From NCBI GenBank assembly GCA_028095005.1, contig CM051459.1:1355190-1419189 (forward strand): DNA of 64,000 nt. The letters run 5' to 3'. Numbering within the stretch: the stretch's first letter is position 1; each line of letters begins with the position of its first letter. The translations under genes and the position numbers were made by a program. The notes below the pieces were generated by a model. The model worked only from the letters and a program-made list of their open reading frames with translations, was not told the DNA's origin and did not search any database. The stretch is from Rhynchospora pubera (lineage: Eukaryota; Streptophyta; Magnoliopsida; Poales; Cyperaceae). Positions 14,281 to 24,405 of the stretch are shown here, piece after piece.

Positions 14281-15584
14281 GAAGCTGATAAGTGCAATCA
14301 ACCTTTCAGACAATCAAGCAATCAGACTCTAAAAATAGAAAAAAAAATTATCCGATCCCTGCCAAATACGGAAACCGATCTACCTTCCACCTCACCCGCG
14401 TCTTCCTTCCCCCTCACCCCGCTTCAACCCTCTATTCTGTCTCTCCTCTTTCACTGCACGCCGTCGCGCAGCCCTGCCGTCATCGGTGCGCAGTCCTGCC
14501 GTCGCCGTCGAGCAGCCCTGCCGTCGTCGTCGAGTAGCCCAGTCCTGCCGTCGCGCAGCCCAGTCTAGCCCACCCTGCCGTCGCCATCGCCGTCGCGCAG
14601 CCCTCCCGTCGCAGCCCTGCCGTTATCAAAATCATAAATTAAATATTATTTACTCCCTCACTTGTATTAAATACTTCCTTACTACTAATTATTTACTCCC
14701 TTATAGTTATTTAGTTACTCCCAAACAACAACAGAATCAGATATGAATATTATTTACTCCCTTACTTGTATTAAAAACTCCCTTACTATTACTTATTTAC
14801 TCCCTTAGAGTTATTTAGTTACTCCCAAACAACAGTAGAATCATTACTCCCTTAGAGTTATTTAGTTACTCCCAAACAACAGTAGAATCAGTTTTGAATA
14901 TTATTTACTCCCTCATACATATTAGATACTCCTTTTATACTAGTTATTTACTCCCTTATAGCTATTTAGTTACTCCCAAACAACAGCAGAATCATATATG
15001 AATATTATTTATTCCGTTGTTTATATTATTTACTCCCTTATACATATTAGATACTCCTATGTACTGATTAATATCATCCCTTATAGAAATTTAGTTACTC
15101 TCAAGTTGTAACAGAACTAGATCTAAACCTCTTTTCTCTTCTTATCCTTCTTGATTTCTACTTCTTTCTTCCTCAATCAGATCTGATTGGTATAGGAGAG
15201 GGAGCAGTGAGGGGAGGCAAGGTGGAGGTGAGGCGAAGGAGACAAGAGGCGGAGGAGAAGAGAGACTGAAGTGAGGCGGAGGCGGATGCGAGGCGGAGGA
15301 GAGGTGAGGCGGAGAAAAGGAGAGGCTGAGGCGGAGGAGAGGAGAAGCGAAGGAGAGGCTGAGATGAGGCGGAGGCGGAGGCGAGACGGAGGAGAGGAGA
15401 GGCGGACGTGAGGTGAGGTGGAGATCTGAATCGGATTTTGTGATTGTGATTATGATTGTGAGGAGATCTGAATCGGAGGGAGAGAGGAGACGGAGAGGGT
15501 AAAAGAAGGAAAAGGTGAGACGAGGGGAGCGACTCACTCTGATTGCGTGATTGCATAAAATGTTAATTACTGTAAGTAATTCCC
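14281..15584. mobile_element. Candidate MULE-like element with minisatellite core (diverged)
   Basis: The layout is a C-rich/CT-rich left arm (14380-14630), an AT-rich tandem repeat core (14636-15120) and a purine-rich GAGGCGGAG right arm (15180-15540). This matches the two better defined elements at 22230-23520 and 44073-47033. The right end read inward on the minus strand is GGGAATTACTTACAG, similar to the GGTAATTACTACTTACC terminus of the 44-kb element. Possible decayed 9-bp target duplications are tttccgaat (14271-14279) and ttcccgaac (15585-15593), 7 of 9 matching. Length about 1.3 kb agrees with the relatives. Left end is uncertain. Confidence 0.4.
14636..15120. repeat. ~110-bp tandem repeat (tttactccctta type)
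   Basis: About four and a half degenerate copies of a unit containing ttatttactccctta, attagatactcc, ttatttagttactccc and caaacaacagtagaatcag. Unit starts near 14636, 14746, 14893 and 15000 (one short internal copy) give a period near 110 bp. It forms the core of the candidate element above. Confidence 0.75.
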
Positions 15585-15689
15585 TTCCCGAACAATGAGT
15601 TCGTGCATATTTTGAGCCAGCCGCCCAGCCACAACCACCTCCTCCTCAATCCCATGCTATTGTTAAAGTACTATGCGTGACATGGATAT

Positions 15690-15955
15690 ATAATCGTTAA
15701 ATATATAACGGTTCTGGTTAAATATATAATGGTTCTGGTTAAATATATAATCCTTCTGGTTAAATATATAATAGTTCTGATATATAACTATTCTGGTTAA
15801 ATATATAATTGTTCTGGTTAAATATATAATTGTTCTGGTTATATATATAATTGTTCAGATTAAATATACAAGTGTTTTTGATAAAATACATAATTGTTCT
15901 GGTTATATACATGACTGAACTGGTTATAAATCATTACATATATAACAGAGGAGGG
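15690..15955. repeat. ~20-bp minisatellite, ttctggttaaatatataatg type
   Basis: About a dozen imperfect copies of ttctggttaaatatataatg and close variants in direct orientation, degenerating at the right end. The period is about 20-22 bp. No coding content. Confidence 0.85.
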
Positions 15956-16694
15956 AGAGAGATGAGCTCTGGATAGTAGCGAATCGGGAGATGAGGGAAA
16001 ATTAGCGAAATAAAGAGGGAAAGAGAGGATGATTCCAGGGGATGATGGACACTTGTGGTATTAATTCATGAATAGTAATTTTGTCATTCTATTTTCGTGC
16101 AACCAAACACATGCATCGATCCTAAAAGTGTGGCCGTGGGGATGTGCATGATGTGTAACCTCAAATTATTTAAATATAGAATTTAATTTGGTCATTAAAA
16201 ATGAAATTGGATAGTAATTAGTGTAATCCGGTGAGCAGGAAAAGGGTGGTGAAAGTAAACAAGGAGAAGCATAGAAAAAAAAAGGTGTTTTGAAGTGGTG
16301 ATGGTAGGTAAGTAATATGTGGACATGGTAAGTAGTAAATAGTAAGACGCCACCTTAATTAGCATGAGCTACAATTCCGAAAAAATGTATTGTGAATATA
16401 TATAGATAAATGATAGAACCATTTTTTGTAATATTATTTAAAAAAGAATAGAACCTTTATGATATGATATGATATAATAAATAATAATGCACCGACCACG
16501 CTGGCAGGAGCTGGCTGGCTGCTCTATTATTATAATTCCTGGCATGGCATGGCATATTGGCATCCCCTCCCTGCTCTCTCACTCACTGTAGTCTGTAGTC
16601 TGTAGTTTATCATCAACTTAATTTCCACAACACACGCGCTTAGAAGTTACAAGTAAAAGCTACCAAGAAAGGAAAGAGGAGATCGAGTTGAGAG
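15956..16694. other. Spacer and upstream region of the Pro-rich gene
   Basis: No gene is seen. It includes A/T-rich stretches, a short ggcatggcatggcat repeat near 16542 and a tctgtagtctgtagtctgtag triplet near 16590 just before the likely 5' leader of the gene at 16695. A TATA-like tatatatag lies near 16399 but is too far upstream to assign with confidence. Confidence 0.35.
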
Positions 16695-17192
16695 ATGAAA
16701 ATGAAAAAGCTTGATAATGTAATGGTGATGGTCCTCTTCTCATTCTCCCTAATACTAATACACATGCACATGCACATGCACGCTGCTGCTGCTGCCGCCT
16801 CTCCGCTGAAAACCGTAATCCGAGACGGCGTGCCCTGCACCATGTGCGCCTCCTGCGACAACCCCTGCCAACCCCCGCCCTCTCCTCCGCCTCCGGCCAT
16901 CACCGGGCAATGCCCTCCGCCGCCTGCCCCCGCCAACTCCGGATCCGTCCCCTACTGGTCGCCGCCGCCGCCGCCGACGACGAGTGGCAACTCCTACTTC
17001 TCGCCTCCCAACTCATACAACAACTATGGCACTGGCACGCCGCCCCCGCCGAACCCCTTCCTGCCCTACTTCCCGTTCTACTACTACAGCCCCCCGCCTC
17101 CGCATTTCTCCGCTGCATCTGCCGCTTCCCGGGCTCCTCTGCTTCTCATATCCGGAGTACTTGTCCTTGTCCTTGTCCTTCTTCTAATGTGA
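16695..17192 (+). CDS. Small Cys/Pro-rich, probably GPI-anchored cell-surface protein
   Basis: A single-exon 165-residue ORF. Residues 1 to about 30 form a signal peptide (KK then a hydrophobic VMVMVLFSFSLILI core, then a His-Met repeat and an Ala run). The mature part starts with a compact Cys motif (PCTMCASCDNPC, about residues 51-62). It continues as a low-complexity Pro/Tyr/Ser region with SPPPP, PPPPP and YYYSPPPP blocks, resembling extensin-like hydroxyproline-rich glycoproteins. The last ~20 residues are hydrophobic (LLLISGVLVLVLVLLL) after an Ala/Ser-rich stretch, as in GPI-attachment signals. Plant proteins with this Cys motif plus FPFYYYSPPPP ending are common and of unknown biochemical role; a cell wall or plasma membrane location is inferred. 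The first ATG of the ORF is used because it gives a good signal peptide. Overlapping ORFs in other frames here are GC-rich shadows. Confidence 0.85.
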   Translation: MKMKKLDNVMVMVLFSFSLILIHMHMHMHAAAAAASPLKTVIRDGVPCTMCASCDNPCQPPPSPPPPAITGQCPPPPAPANSGSVPYWSPPPPPTTSGNSYFSPPNSYNNYGTGTPPPPNPFLPYFPFYYYSPPPPHFSAASAASRAPLLLISGVLVLVLVLLLM

Positions 17193-18464
17193 GTCACTGA
17201 TACTGATGCATACATCGATAGATCTGAGTCAGAGTGACACTGCACACATCTCTTCTCTTCATTCTTTTTTCGCCGGCCATGCATTACCATTACTTTGTAT
17301 AATTATTAGTAATTATATATTTTTGACCAGATTATCATTATCATTATTCCAAAGTTGGCTGCCAATGCAAATTGCTGCCCGGAGAATAATTATAATTAAT
17401 TCATATAATGGGAGTAAATTAAATAACAGCTTTTCACTTTTCACTTAGCTAGCCTCATCATGCACGTTCCTTCTTTTTCAATAATTTATAGATTGTAATT
17501 CTTGTTTGTTATTTTGGAAATAAATATAGGGATATCAATTGTGCAGCGATAGTAAAAATAACAACTGTCTTTTGCCCAACTCAATATATAATAACATATT
17601 CATATTTACTCCTTTATAATTCTTTTCTCTTCCGACCACTTCATCTTTTTTCTTTTTAAGTTTTTAACTTTTAATGCCTGGCTTTGTAAATTGCATAATT
17701 GCTCCGGAGTATTTTGTAAACTTTCTACTCCCCTAGTTGAATGTACTTGTACTTGTTTTTGTTTCGTTTCTGATGTCACATGTGCAGACTGCAGAGTTAG
17801 ATCTACACCTTGATCGGTGTTATATATTTCCCTATTATTTAACTTTTACTGGATCAGCGTGCAAAGTTGACTGAGATTGCACGCCGGAATCTTCGCCACT
17901 TTTCTTTGCAATTAAGTCATTTATAAGCCTTTGGGCCGTTTGATCGGTTAGGAATGGAAGAAATTTTTTATTTCTAGACGTAAAGTATCGGAAAGTGTGT
18001 AATTTTATGAAGAGTTTGAATTGTTTATAATAAATTTATGTCTAGTCTTCATCGTCCGATTTAATCTGGACGGTATTGAATTGTCAGACTTGAAAAAAAT
18101 AATCGTACAGATCAGATCAGACGGTGAGAATTGTGTGTTGTCCGTCCTGCGTGGAACGAGATAAGAATTCATTGGAGTCATGGAGTGTTTGTTTCTGAGC
18201 TTCAGTTCATTCAACACGACTAACAAGTCCGCAAAAATTAATGACACCCAATAAACTAAAAATAATTAACACCTTCTATTATAGCCTTGATTCTAACTCA
18301 AAACAAAAATATTATGTTACTTTCACACAAGTGCAATTTTTGTAAACTATATAAATCACAAATCTAGCGTTTTACATTTACTCCGTGAAAAAAAAAAAGA
18401 AGAAATCCCACTGATGCAAATCGATTAGGGATTCTTCTGGAAACTTTTATATTCTCTTGAAAAT
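17193..18464. other. Intergenic AT-rich spacer with MITE remnant
   Basis: No gene is supported. At about 17932-18045 there is a degraded relative of the Tourist-like MITE described at 23572 and 24149: it keeps the block aagtgtgtaattttatgaag and agtttgaattgtttataat. A 17-bp word tctattatagccttgat occurs at about 18273 and again near 18464, just before the LINE. Confidence 0.4.
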
Positions 18465-19520
18465 CTATTATAGCCTTGATCACGAAGGATATACAGGGAG
18501 AGATTCCTTGGTATATGCTCTTTGCGGGCGATGTGGTGTTAGTCGATGAGAGTAGGACGGAGGTCGATAGGAAATTGGAATTGTAGAGACGAACTCTAGA
18601 GTCCAAAGGATTTAGGCTTAGTAGAACTAAGACGAATTATATGGGGTGTGAGTTTAGTGGAATACGACCAGTGGACGGAGATGTCTGTCTAGACGGACAG
18701 GTAGTACCTACGAAAGATACTTTTCGATATTTAGGGTCGATGCTGCAGAGCGATGGCGAGATAGATGAAGATATTGGTCACAGGATAAGAGCGGGGTGGG
18801 TGAAATGACGACAAGCATCAGGCGTCCTATGCGATAAGAAAGTCCCGCAAAAGCTAAAAGGCAAGTTCTACAGGACAGCGATTAGACCTGCGATGTTGTA
18901 TGGCGTAGAATGTTGGGCTACTAAAAGACGACATGTCCAGAAGATGAGTGTAGCTGAGATGCGTATGTTGAGGTGGATCTGCGGTCACACGAGGAAAGAT
19001 CGGATTAGAAATGATGACATACGAGATATGGTTGGAGTCGCACCAATAGAGGAGAAGCTGATCCAACATCGTTTGAGATGGTTTGGACATATCCAACGCA
19101 GACCTCCAGAGGCACCGGTACGTATCGGAATTCTTAATCATTTCGAGAACACCCGGAGGGGGAGAGGGAGACCAAGATTGACATGGGAAGAAGCGGTGAA
19201 AAGAGACCTTAAAGAATGGAACGTCTCCAAGGAGTTGGCGATCGATAGGAGCGCTTGGAAGTTAGCAATTCATGTACCGGAGCCATGACGTAGGAACTTA
19301 GGGGTAGAAGCGATGCCATAGGTTTGTAGGTCCCTCTATTAGGTCACAGTCGAGGTCTAGGTTTCTACTATTACTATTATTATTAGAGGTATTATTATTA
19401 GTATGGCTAGTCTTACTATTAGTTTTTTTTTTTTTTTGGATGTGTTCTCTTATTGGATTTCTTTCTAGCCTACCCCAACTTGTTTGGGACAAAAGGCTTA
19501 GTAGTTGTTGTTGTTGAAAA
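18465..19520 (+). mobile_element. RTE-type LINE, 5'-truncated, copy 1
   Basis: This is the 3' end of a plant RTE-clade non-LTR retrotransposon. It begins within the reverse transcriptase around IQGEIPWYMLFAGD (the catalytic FADD is changed to FAGD), then continues through FRYLGSMLQSDGEI and ILYGVECWATKRR-type sequence. The long open part is 18893-19288 (WICGHTRKDRIRNDD, HRLRWFGHIQRRPPEAP, GRGRPRLTWEE, ending IHVPEP). Stop codons interrupt the upstream part. The 3' UTR ends in tagcctaccccaacttgttt, gggacaaaaggcttag and a (TTG)n tail at about 19500-19518. Dead on arrival. Confidence 0.92.
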
Positions 19521-20845
19521 TAGATGGCATTTCATGTCAAAAAAAATAATAGAGGAGGTGTAAAGTAAAGTAAAAAAAAGTAAAGTGGCGGAGGAGGAGG
19601 AAACAGCCGACGTGGCCCACGTGGGCACGTGGCCGAGCCTAGAATTCTGTGGCGAGAGAGGGATCATATTCATTCCCACTTTCCCAGTTGTGTCTCCGAT
19701 GTTCTGTTTCCAGTTCCATGTTTCATTTTTGTGTGCCTCCATGTGCCCACCTTTTCTGCTTTACTAACTTTGCCACGACGGCACGACCACTACCAATCTA
19801 CCATGCTGTATTTTCTCAATCTCAAATGCCAATTTCTGTTAAAATAAAAATTAACAAGTAGTAACAGCCAATTTCTTTAACATTTTAATTAGGCAAATTA
19901 TGTAATAAATTAAGTTTCTTTTATGGGCCATTAAAATAGATCACTCATTTAATTAAAATTATGAATGAGTGTGATTGATTGAAAGTCAAATCGAGCTGAA
20001 AAAATTAGTCTACTATAGAGCATCCCTATAATTCGTTGAACTTTTAAAAATGCAAATTATCTGTAGAGTTTTTTCTAGCTATAATCCAGAAATATTAAAC
20101 TAATATATCTTCTAGCAGCTCAAATTTCTGACTTAAACAGTTTATAATAGATAGTTGATGGGATGATATGAAGAATTTTAAGTGATATTAGATTAGATAT
20201 GTGACCCCTGAACGTCGCAACACACAACATCAACATGTACATAATCAGCTGAATTTTATAACTTACAAGGTTCGATCACGAGTCAACATGGTATTGAAAA
20301 ATTAAATTATTGCCCAGAAAAATGTGATAGAAAAATATGGAGGCTGTGGCCTGTGGGACGGGCCGACGGAGTGACAAGTTTGACCCAGCACATGGGAAGT
20401 TTGGTGAGGTGGTGTGTAACAGTGTAAGTGTTTAAATGATATTATTATTATTGGATACAATTCCAAAGGAGATAATCATGGAAGCACGTATGCGGTGCAA
20501 TCACTGTAGAAAGTTGTAGTTGTATTTTTTTGGTTTTATTGTTGATTGCCACATTAATGACAAATGAATGTTAAAGACCTTTTTGTACTGGGTGTGCATT
20601 GACAGTTCATGTAAAAAATAATAATAAAAATGGTGCATGAGAGTTGTAAAGTGTGGCGAATATTGACATGTGATGTGAACATATCAGATGAATTAGGCAA
20701 ATTGTGATATGACAGATATTATTCTGTACAGATTTATAGTTAACAGAAAAGAAAATGTAAAGGATTTATTTTAATGTTTAATTTGACGAAGATCAGAAAT
20801 GATATATAAGGAGTTGTGGATACGAAGTTTAGAGTATAAAGGAAC
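19521..20845. other. Intergenic spacer
   Basis: No gene recognised. An ACGT-core cluster lies at 19607-19634 (listed separately). The rest is AT-rich with T- and A-runs and no long ORF. Confidence 0.4.
19607..19634. promoter_or_regulatory. Cluster of three ACGT (G-box/ABRE-like) motifs
   Basis: Three ACGT cores occur within 21 bp (19610, 19619, 19627). The central one is the perfect palindrome CCCACGTGGG and the third is GCACGTGG. These match the bZIP/bHLH-binding G-box consensus. No gene starts within the next kilobase, so the site may be a promoter remnant or chance. Confidence 0.45.
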
Positions 20846-21772
20846 TTAGTAAAACTAAGGCGGAGTATCTGCGGTGTGAGTTTAGTGAAGTACGACCGGT
20901 AGATGGAGATGTCTGTTTAGACGAACAGGTAGTATCTATGAAAGACACCTTTCGATATTTGGGATCGATGCTACAGAGCGATGGTGAGATAGATAAAGAT
21001 GTTAGTCATAGGATAAGAGCAGGGTGGGTGAAATGGCGGCAAGCATCAGACGTCTTATGTGATAAGAAAGTCTTACAGAAGCTAAAAGAAAAATTTTATA
21101 GGATGGCGATTAGACCTGCGATATTGTATGGCATAGAATGTTGGGCTACTAAAAGACGACATGTCCAGAAGATGAGTGTAGCTGAGATGCGTATGTTACG
21201 GTAGATCTGCGGTCACACGAGGAGAGACTGGATTAAAAATGATGACATACGAGATATGGTCGGGGTTGCACCGATAGAGGAGAAGTTGACCCAACATCGT
21301 TTGAGATGGTTTGGACATACCCAACGTAGACTGCCGGAGGCACCGATACGTAGCGGAATTCTTAGTCATTTCGAAAACACGCGGAGAGGCAGAGAGAGAC
21401 CAAGATTGACATGAGAAGAGGCGATGAAAAGAGACCTTAAAGAATGGAACGTCTCTAAGGAGTTGGCGGTCAATATGAGCGCATGGAAGTTAGCAATTCA
21501 TGTACTGGAGCAATGACATAAGAACCTACGGGTAGGAGCGGGGTCATAGGTTTATAGGTCACTTTATTATATCACAGTTGAGGTGTAGGTTTCTACTATT
21601 ACTATTATATATATTATTATTAGTATTGCTATTATGGCTATTATTGATATTCCTATTATTAGTATATTTTTTATGTTTTGTTTTGTTTTTGGATGTGTTC
21701 TCTTTTTGGATTTTTTTTTCTAGTCTATCCAAACTTACTCGGGACAAGAGGCTTAATTATTGTTGTTGTTCT
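20846..21772 (+). mobile_element. RTE-type LINE, 5'-truncated, copy 2
   Basis: Second copy of the same LINE family in the same orientation, starting in the RT region just after the catalytic motif (LSKTKAEYL). It continues through FRYLGSMLQSDGEIDKDVSH and ILYGIECWATKRRHVQ. The frame is broken at 21204 (a TGG to TAG change in the conserved RWICGH) and by other substitutions. The 3' end has tctagtctatccaaactt, gggacaagaggctt and an (attgttgttgtt) tail at about 21750-21770. Clearly non-functional. Confidence 0.92.
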
Positions 21773-22220
21773 ATTCAGCCGAGTTTAAATCCTAAGTAAT
21801 TTCGATTTGTATACAATTTATAATTCTGGTTATTTATACTGTTTAACGTTTACAACGGCAACGGAGGGCCATTTCATTTACCGTTTCATTCCATCAACGG
21901 TATGACTGTTCCATTCTGTTTCGTTTTTGGAAATGAAATGCCCTTTCATTCCATTATTCATTCCGTTTGGATGGAACAGAACATAACAACATGTTTTTAC
22001 ATTGAGAACAACACTTTTGCCGAAACGGAAGCGAAATGACTTGTTTCGCTTACCGTTCCATTTCGACAACGATATGTCCTATCATTCATTTTACCGTTCA
22101 GTTTCTGGGAGCGAAATGATTTTTTGTACCGTTTGAATAGAATGTGCACGGAATACGGTATACCATGGGCTGGCCTATTTATACACTAGTTTATATCAAC
22201 ATACCAAATGTATTGATATA
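21773..22220. other. Spacer rich in CATTCC/ACCGTTTC words
   Basis: No ORF of note. At 21860-22170 the words accgtttcattcc, ccatttcg and gcgaaatgac recur in both orientations, which suggests remains of a non-autonomous DNA transposon. I could not define ends. Confidence 0.3.
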
Positions 22221-22229
22221 CGTTGAAAA
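22221..22229. repeat. 9-bp target-site duplication (left), cgttgaaaa
   Basis: Identical to 23521-23529 and directly abuts the element at 22230-23520. Confidence 0.75.
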
Positions 22230-23520
22230 GGAAATTGATTAGTACCATCTACCGTCTGACCATCGCTGCCATCGCTATCGCTAGCGAAGCGCGATGCTCT
22301 CCTAACCCAGCGAAACGCTCCCCTCTCCTCACCCAGCGAAGCACTCCCCTCTCCTCACCCAGCGAAGCACACCCCTCTCCTCACCCAGGTACGCACCCTC
22401 TCCCTTCTACGCACGCTTCCGTCTCTCTCCCTTCCTTCTGTGCATCTCTCTCCCTCCCCTCCCCTCCTTCTATGTGTCAGACTTTGTTCACTTTGTTTAT
22501 TGCATCTGTTCAATTTGTTATTTTAAGTGTTCATTTTGTGTTGCTGACTTTTGTGTTTATTTTATACGTCTCACTTTGGTGGGGTAGATGTTCATTTTGT
22601 TCGTTCATATGTTCAATTTATTTCTTTTATGTGTTCAATTTGTTTTGTTGCGCGTCCCTGTGTGTATTTTATATGTCTCACTTTGTTGGTGTATATGTTC
22701 AATTTGTTCATTCATATGTTCAATTTGTTACTTTTATGTGTTCAATTTGTTTTGCTGTGCGTTAGACTTCAGTGTTTATTTTATATGTCTCATTTTGTTG
22801 GTGTATATGTTCAATTTGTTAATTCATATGTTCAATTTGTTACTTTTATGTGTTCAATTTGTTTTGTTGTGTGTTTGACTTCAGTGTTTATTTTATATGT
22901 CTCACTTTGTTGGTGTATATGTTCAATTTGTTCATTCATATGTTCAATTTGTTACTTTTATGTGTTCAATTTGTTTTGCTGTGCGTTAGACTTCAGTGTT
23001 TATTTTATATGTCTCACTTTGTTGGTGTATATGTTCAATTTATTCATTCATATGTTCAATTTGTTACTTTTATGTGTTCAATTTGTTTTGCTGTGCGTCA
23101 GACTTCTGTGTTTATTTTATGTCTCACTTTGTTGGTGTATATGTTCACTTTGTTCATTCATATGTTCAATTTGTTACTTTTATGTGTTCAATTTGTTTTG
23201 TTGTGCGTCAGTTGTTATATATTTTCAATTTGTTGATTTAAATGTTCAGTTTGTTGTCATATATATCTTCTTGAAAAATTGAAACAATTTTGACAGTGAG
23301 GAAATCTGGAGAGAGGAGAGAAATGAAGATAAAAGAGAGGATCTGGGGAGAGAAAAATTTGAAAGAGGAGAGAGGAGAAACGAGAGAGGAGCGTTAGGAG
23401 AGGGACATGGAACGCGCGAGACATGAGAGGTGCGGAGATGCGGAAGAGAGCGCGCGAGAGAAAATATAAAGTGAGCGATGGTAGCGATGGTCCTTTTAGC
23501 GATGGTGGTTATAATTCCTG
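22230..23520. mobile_element. Non-autonomous MULE-like element carrying a 112-bp minisatellite
   Basis: Flanked by a perfect 9-bp duplication (cgttgaaaa), the size made by Mutator-like transposases. Left end GGAAATTGATTAGTACCATC; right end read inward CAGGAATTATAACCACCATC. Both ends then carry repeated accatcgct words, so the termini are imperfect inverted repeats. Inside, the left arm (22300-22470) is pyrimidine-rich (ctctcctcacccagcgaag repeated), the centre is a T-rich tandem array (22490-23250) and the right arm (23290-23465) is purine-rich (gagaggagag). The two arms could pair. There is no transposase. Long hydrophobic ORFs across the array are explained by its lack of stop codons. Confidence 0.72.
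22490..23250. repeat. 112-bp T-rich minisatellite (tgttcaatttgtt type)
   Basis: The word gttggtgtatatgttcaatt occurs at 22685, 22797, 22909, 23021 and 23131, so units are 112, 112, 112 and 110 bp. Each unit contains four copies of a shorter tgttcaatttgtt motif, so the array is itself built from a smaller repeat. Copies are over 90 percent alike by eye. All three plus-strand frames are nearly free of stop codons. Confidence 0.93.
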
Positions 23521-23529
23521 CGTTGAAAA
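23521..23529. repeat. 9-bp target-site duplication (right), cgttgaaaa
   Basis: Matches 22221-22229 exactly. Confidence 0.75.
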
Positions 23530-23571
23530 CATGACTCAAATAGTCAAATTTATTTAGATTTATCCTTTATA

Positions 23572-23727
23572 GGGTGCGTTTGGATAGGTGTGGGAAGAAT
23601 GGAAAAAGGAAAAAAGTGGGAAGAAGTATTGGGAAGTGTGTAACTTTGTGAAGAGTTTGGATTGTTTATAATTTTTTTTTTCTTCTTCCTTCTTCTTCTT
23701 CTTTCTTCTAACAATCCAAACGCTCCC
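23572..23727. mobile_element. Tourist-like MITE, copy 1 (156 bp)
   Basis: Inverted termini GGGTGCGTTTGGAT and, on the other strand, GGGAGCGTTTGGAT, flanked by ATA on both sides (23569-23571 and 23728-23730). The left half is purine-rich (gggaagaa) and the right half pyrimidine-rich (ttcttctttc), so it folds back. The 3-bp duplication and GGG..GTTTGG terminus fit PIF/Harbinger-derived MITEs. Confidence 0.8.
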
Positions 23728-23730
23728 ATA

Positions 23731-24145
23731 AACTGTCTGACTAAGGCCGGATGTTGGTCCGAAAAGACGCATTTAAATTCAACCTATTTTAAAATAGAAA
23801 AGACTTAGTTTCTGCAATTATTTTTTTATATAACGGAACAGATAGCAATTTTTAATTCAATTGTATAAAAAATACATCTCAGTTCTATTCATCATTGTAG
23901 GGTCAACAGGTCTGAGAGTAAGATTTTTAGCAAAAGACACAAGCAAAAAACAGTTTAATTAAAGACAAAGCACGTTAATTCAAAACTTATACATGGGAGC
24001 GGAAACATAATCAAACCTACTCGATTCATGTCGGATGAAACTTATCTAGTGCCAGATTACTTTTATATAGAGAGAACTATGAATCGCTCTTTAAATTGCC
24101 TCCCTTCATTTCGTGCAATATATACTAGAGACATGGCATAGGAAT
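23731..24145. other. Spacer between two MITE copies
   Basis: Nothing gene-like seen; AT-rich unique-looking sequence. Confidence 0.4.
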
Positions 24146-24148
24146 ATA

Positions 24149-24297
24149 GGGTGCGTTTGGATAGGTGTGGGAAGAAGGGAAGAAGTGGGAAGAAGTATTG
24201 GGAAGTGTGTAACTTTGTGAAGAGTTTGGATTGTTTATAATTTTTTTTCTTCTTTCTTCCTTCTTCCCCATTCTTCTTCTCTCATCCAAACGCCCCC
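24149..24297. mobile_element. Tourist-like MITE, copy 2 (149 bp)
   Basis: Same family as copy 1, nearly identical through ggaagtgtgtaactttgtga. Left terminus GGGTGCGTTTGGATAGG, right terminus (minus strand) GGGGGCGTTTGGATGAG. ATA flanks both sides (24146-24148, 24298-24300). Confidence 0.82.
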
Positions 24298-24300
24298 ATA

Positions 24301-24405
24301 GAGGTACGAGTAATGGCATAAATTTGTAGGTCACATTATTAAATTCCGACTGAGAGTGAACACATGAATCTAGAGGTAGGAGTGGTGCCATAAGTTTTTA
24401 GATTA
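24301..24405 (+). mobile_element. Small RTE LINE 3'-UTR fragment
   Basis: The stretch ggtacgagtaatggcataaa, tttgtaggtcacattatta and later aggtaggagtggtgccataag resembles the 3' UTR of the two LINE copies (ggggtagaagcgatgccat, aggtttgtaggtc). It is short and diverged. Confidence 0.45.

Noticed and set aside
14292..14746. Ala/Ser/Arg-rich ORFs in the GC-rich stretch
   Set aside because: Low-complexity cctgccgtcgt repeats give open frames by composition; no family similarity.
15142..15556. Minus-strand Ser/Pro/Leu-rich ORFs of 127 and 131 codons
   Set aside because: They read the purine-rich arm in reverse in two frames; low-complexity translation only.
22223..23282. ORFs of 180, 243, 128, 96 and 81 codons encoding Cys/Phe/Leu-rich 'membrane proteins'
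   Set aside because: They run over a 112-bp tandem repeat inside a transposon, overlap in different frames, and have no conserved domain; the repeat simply lacks stop codons.
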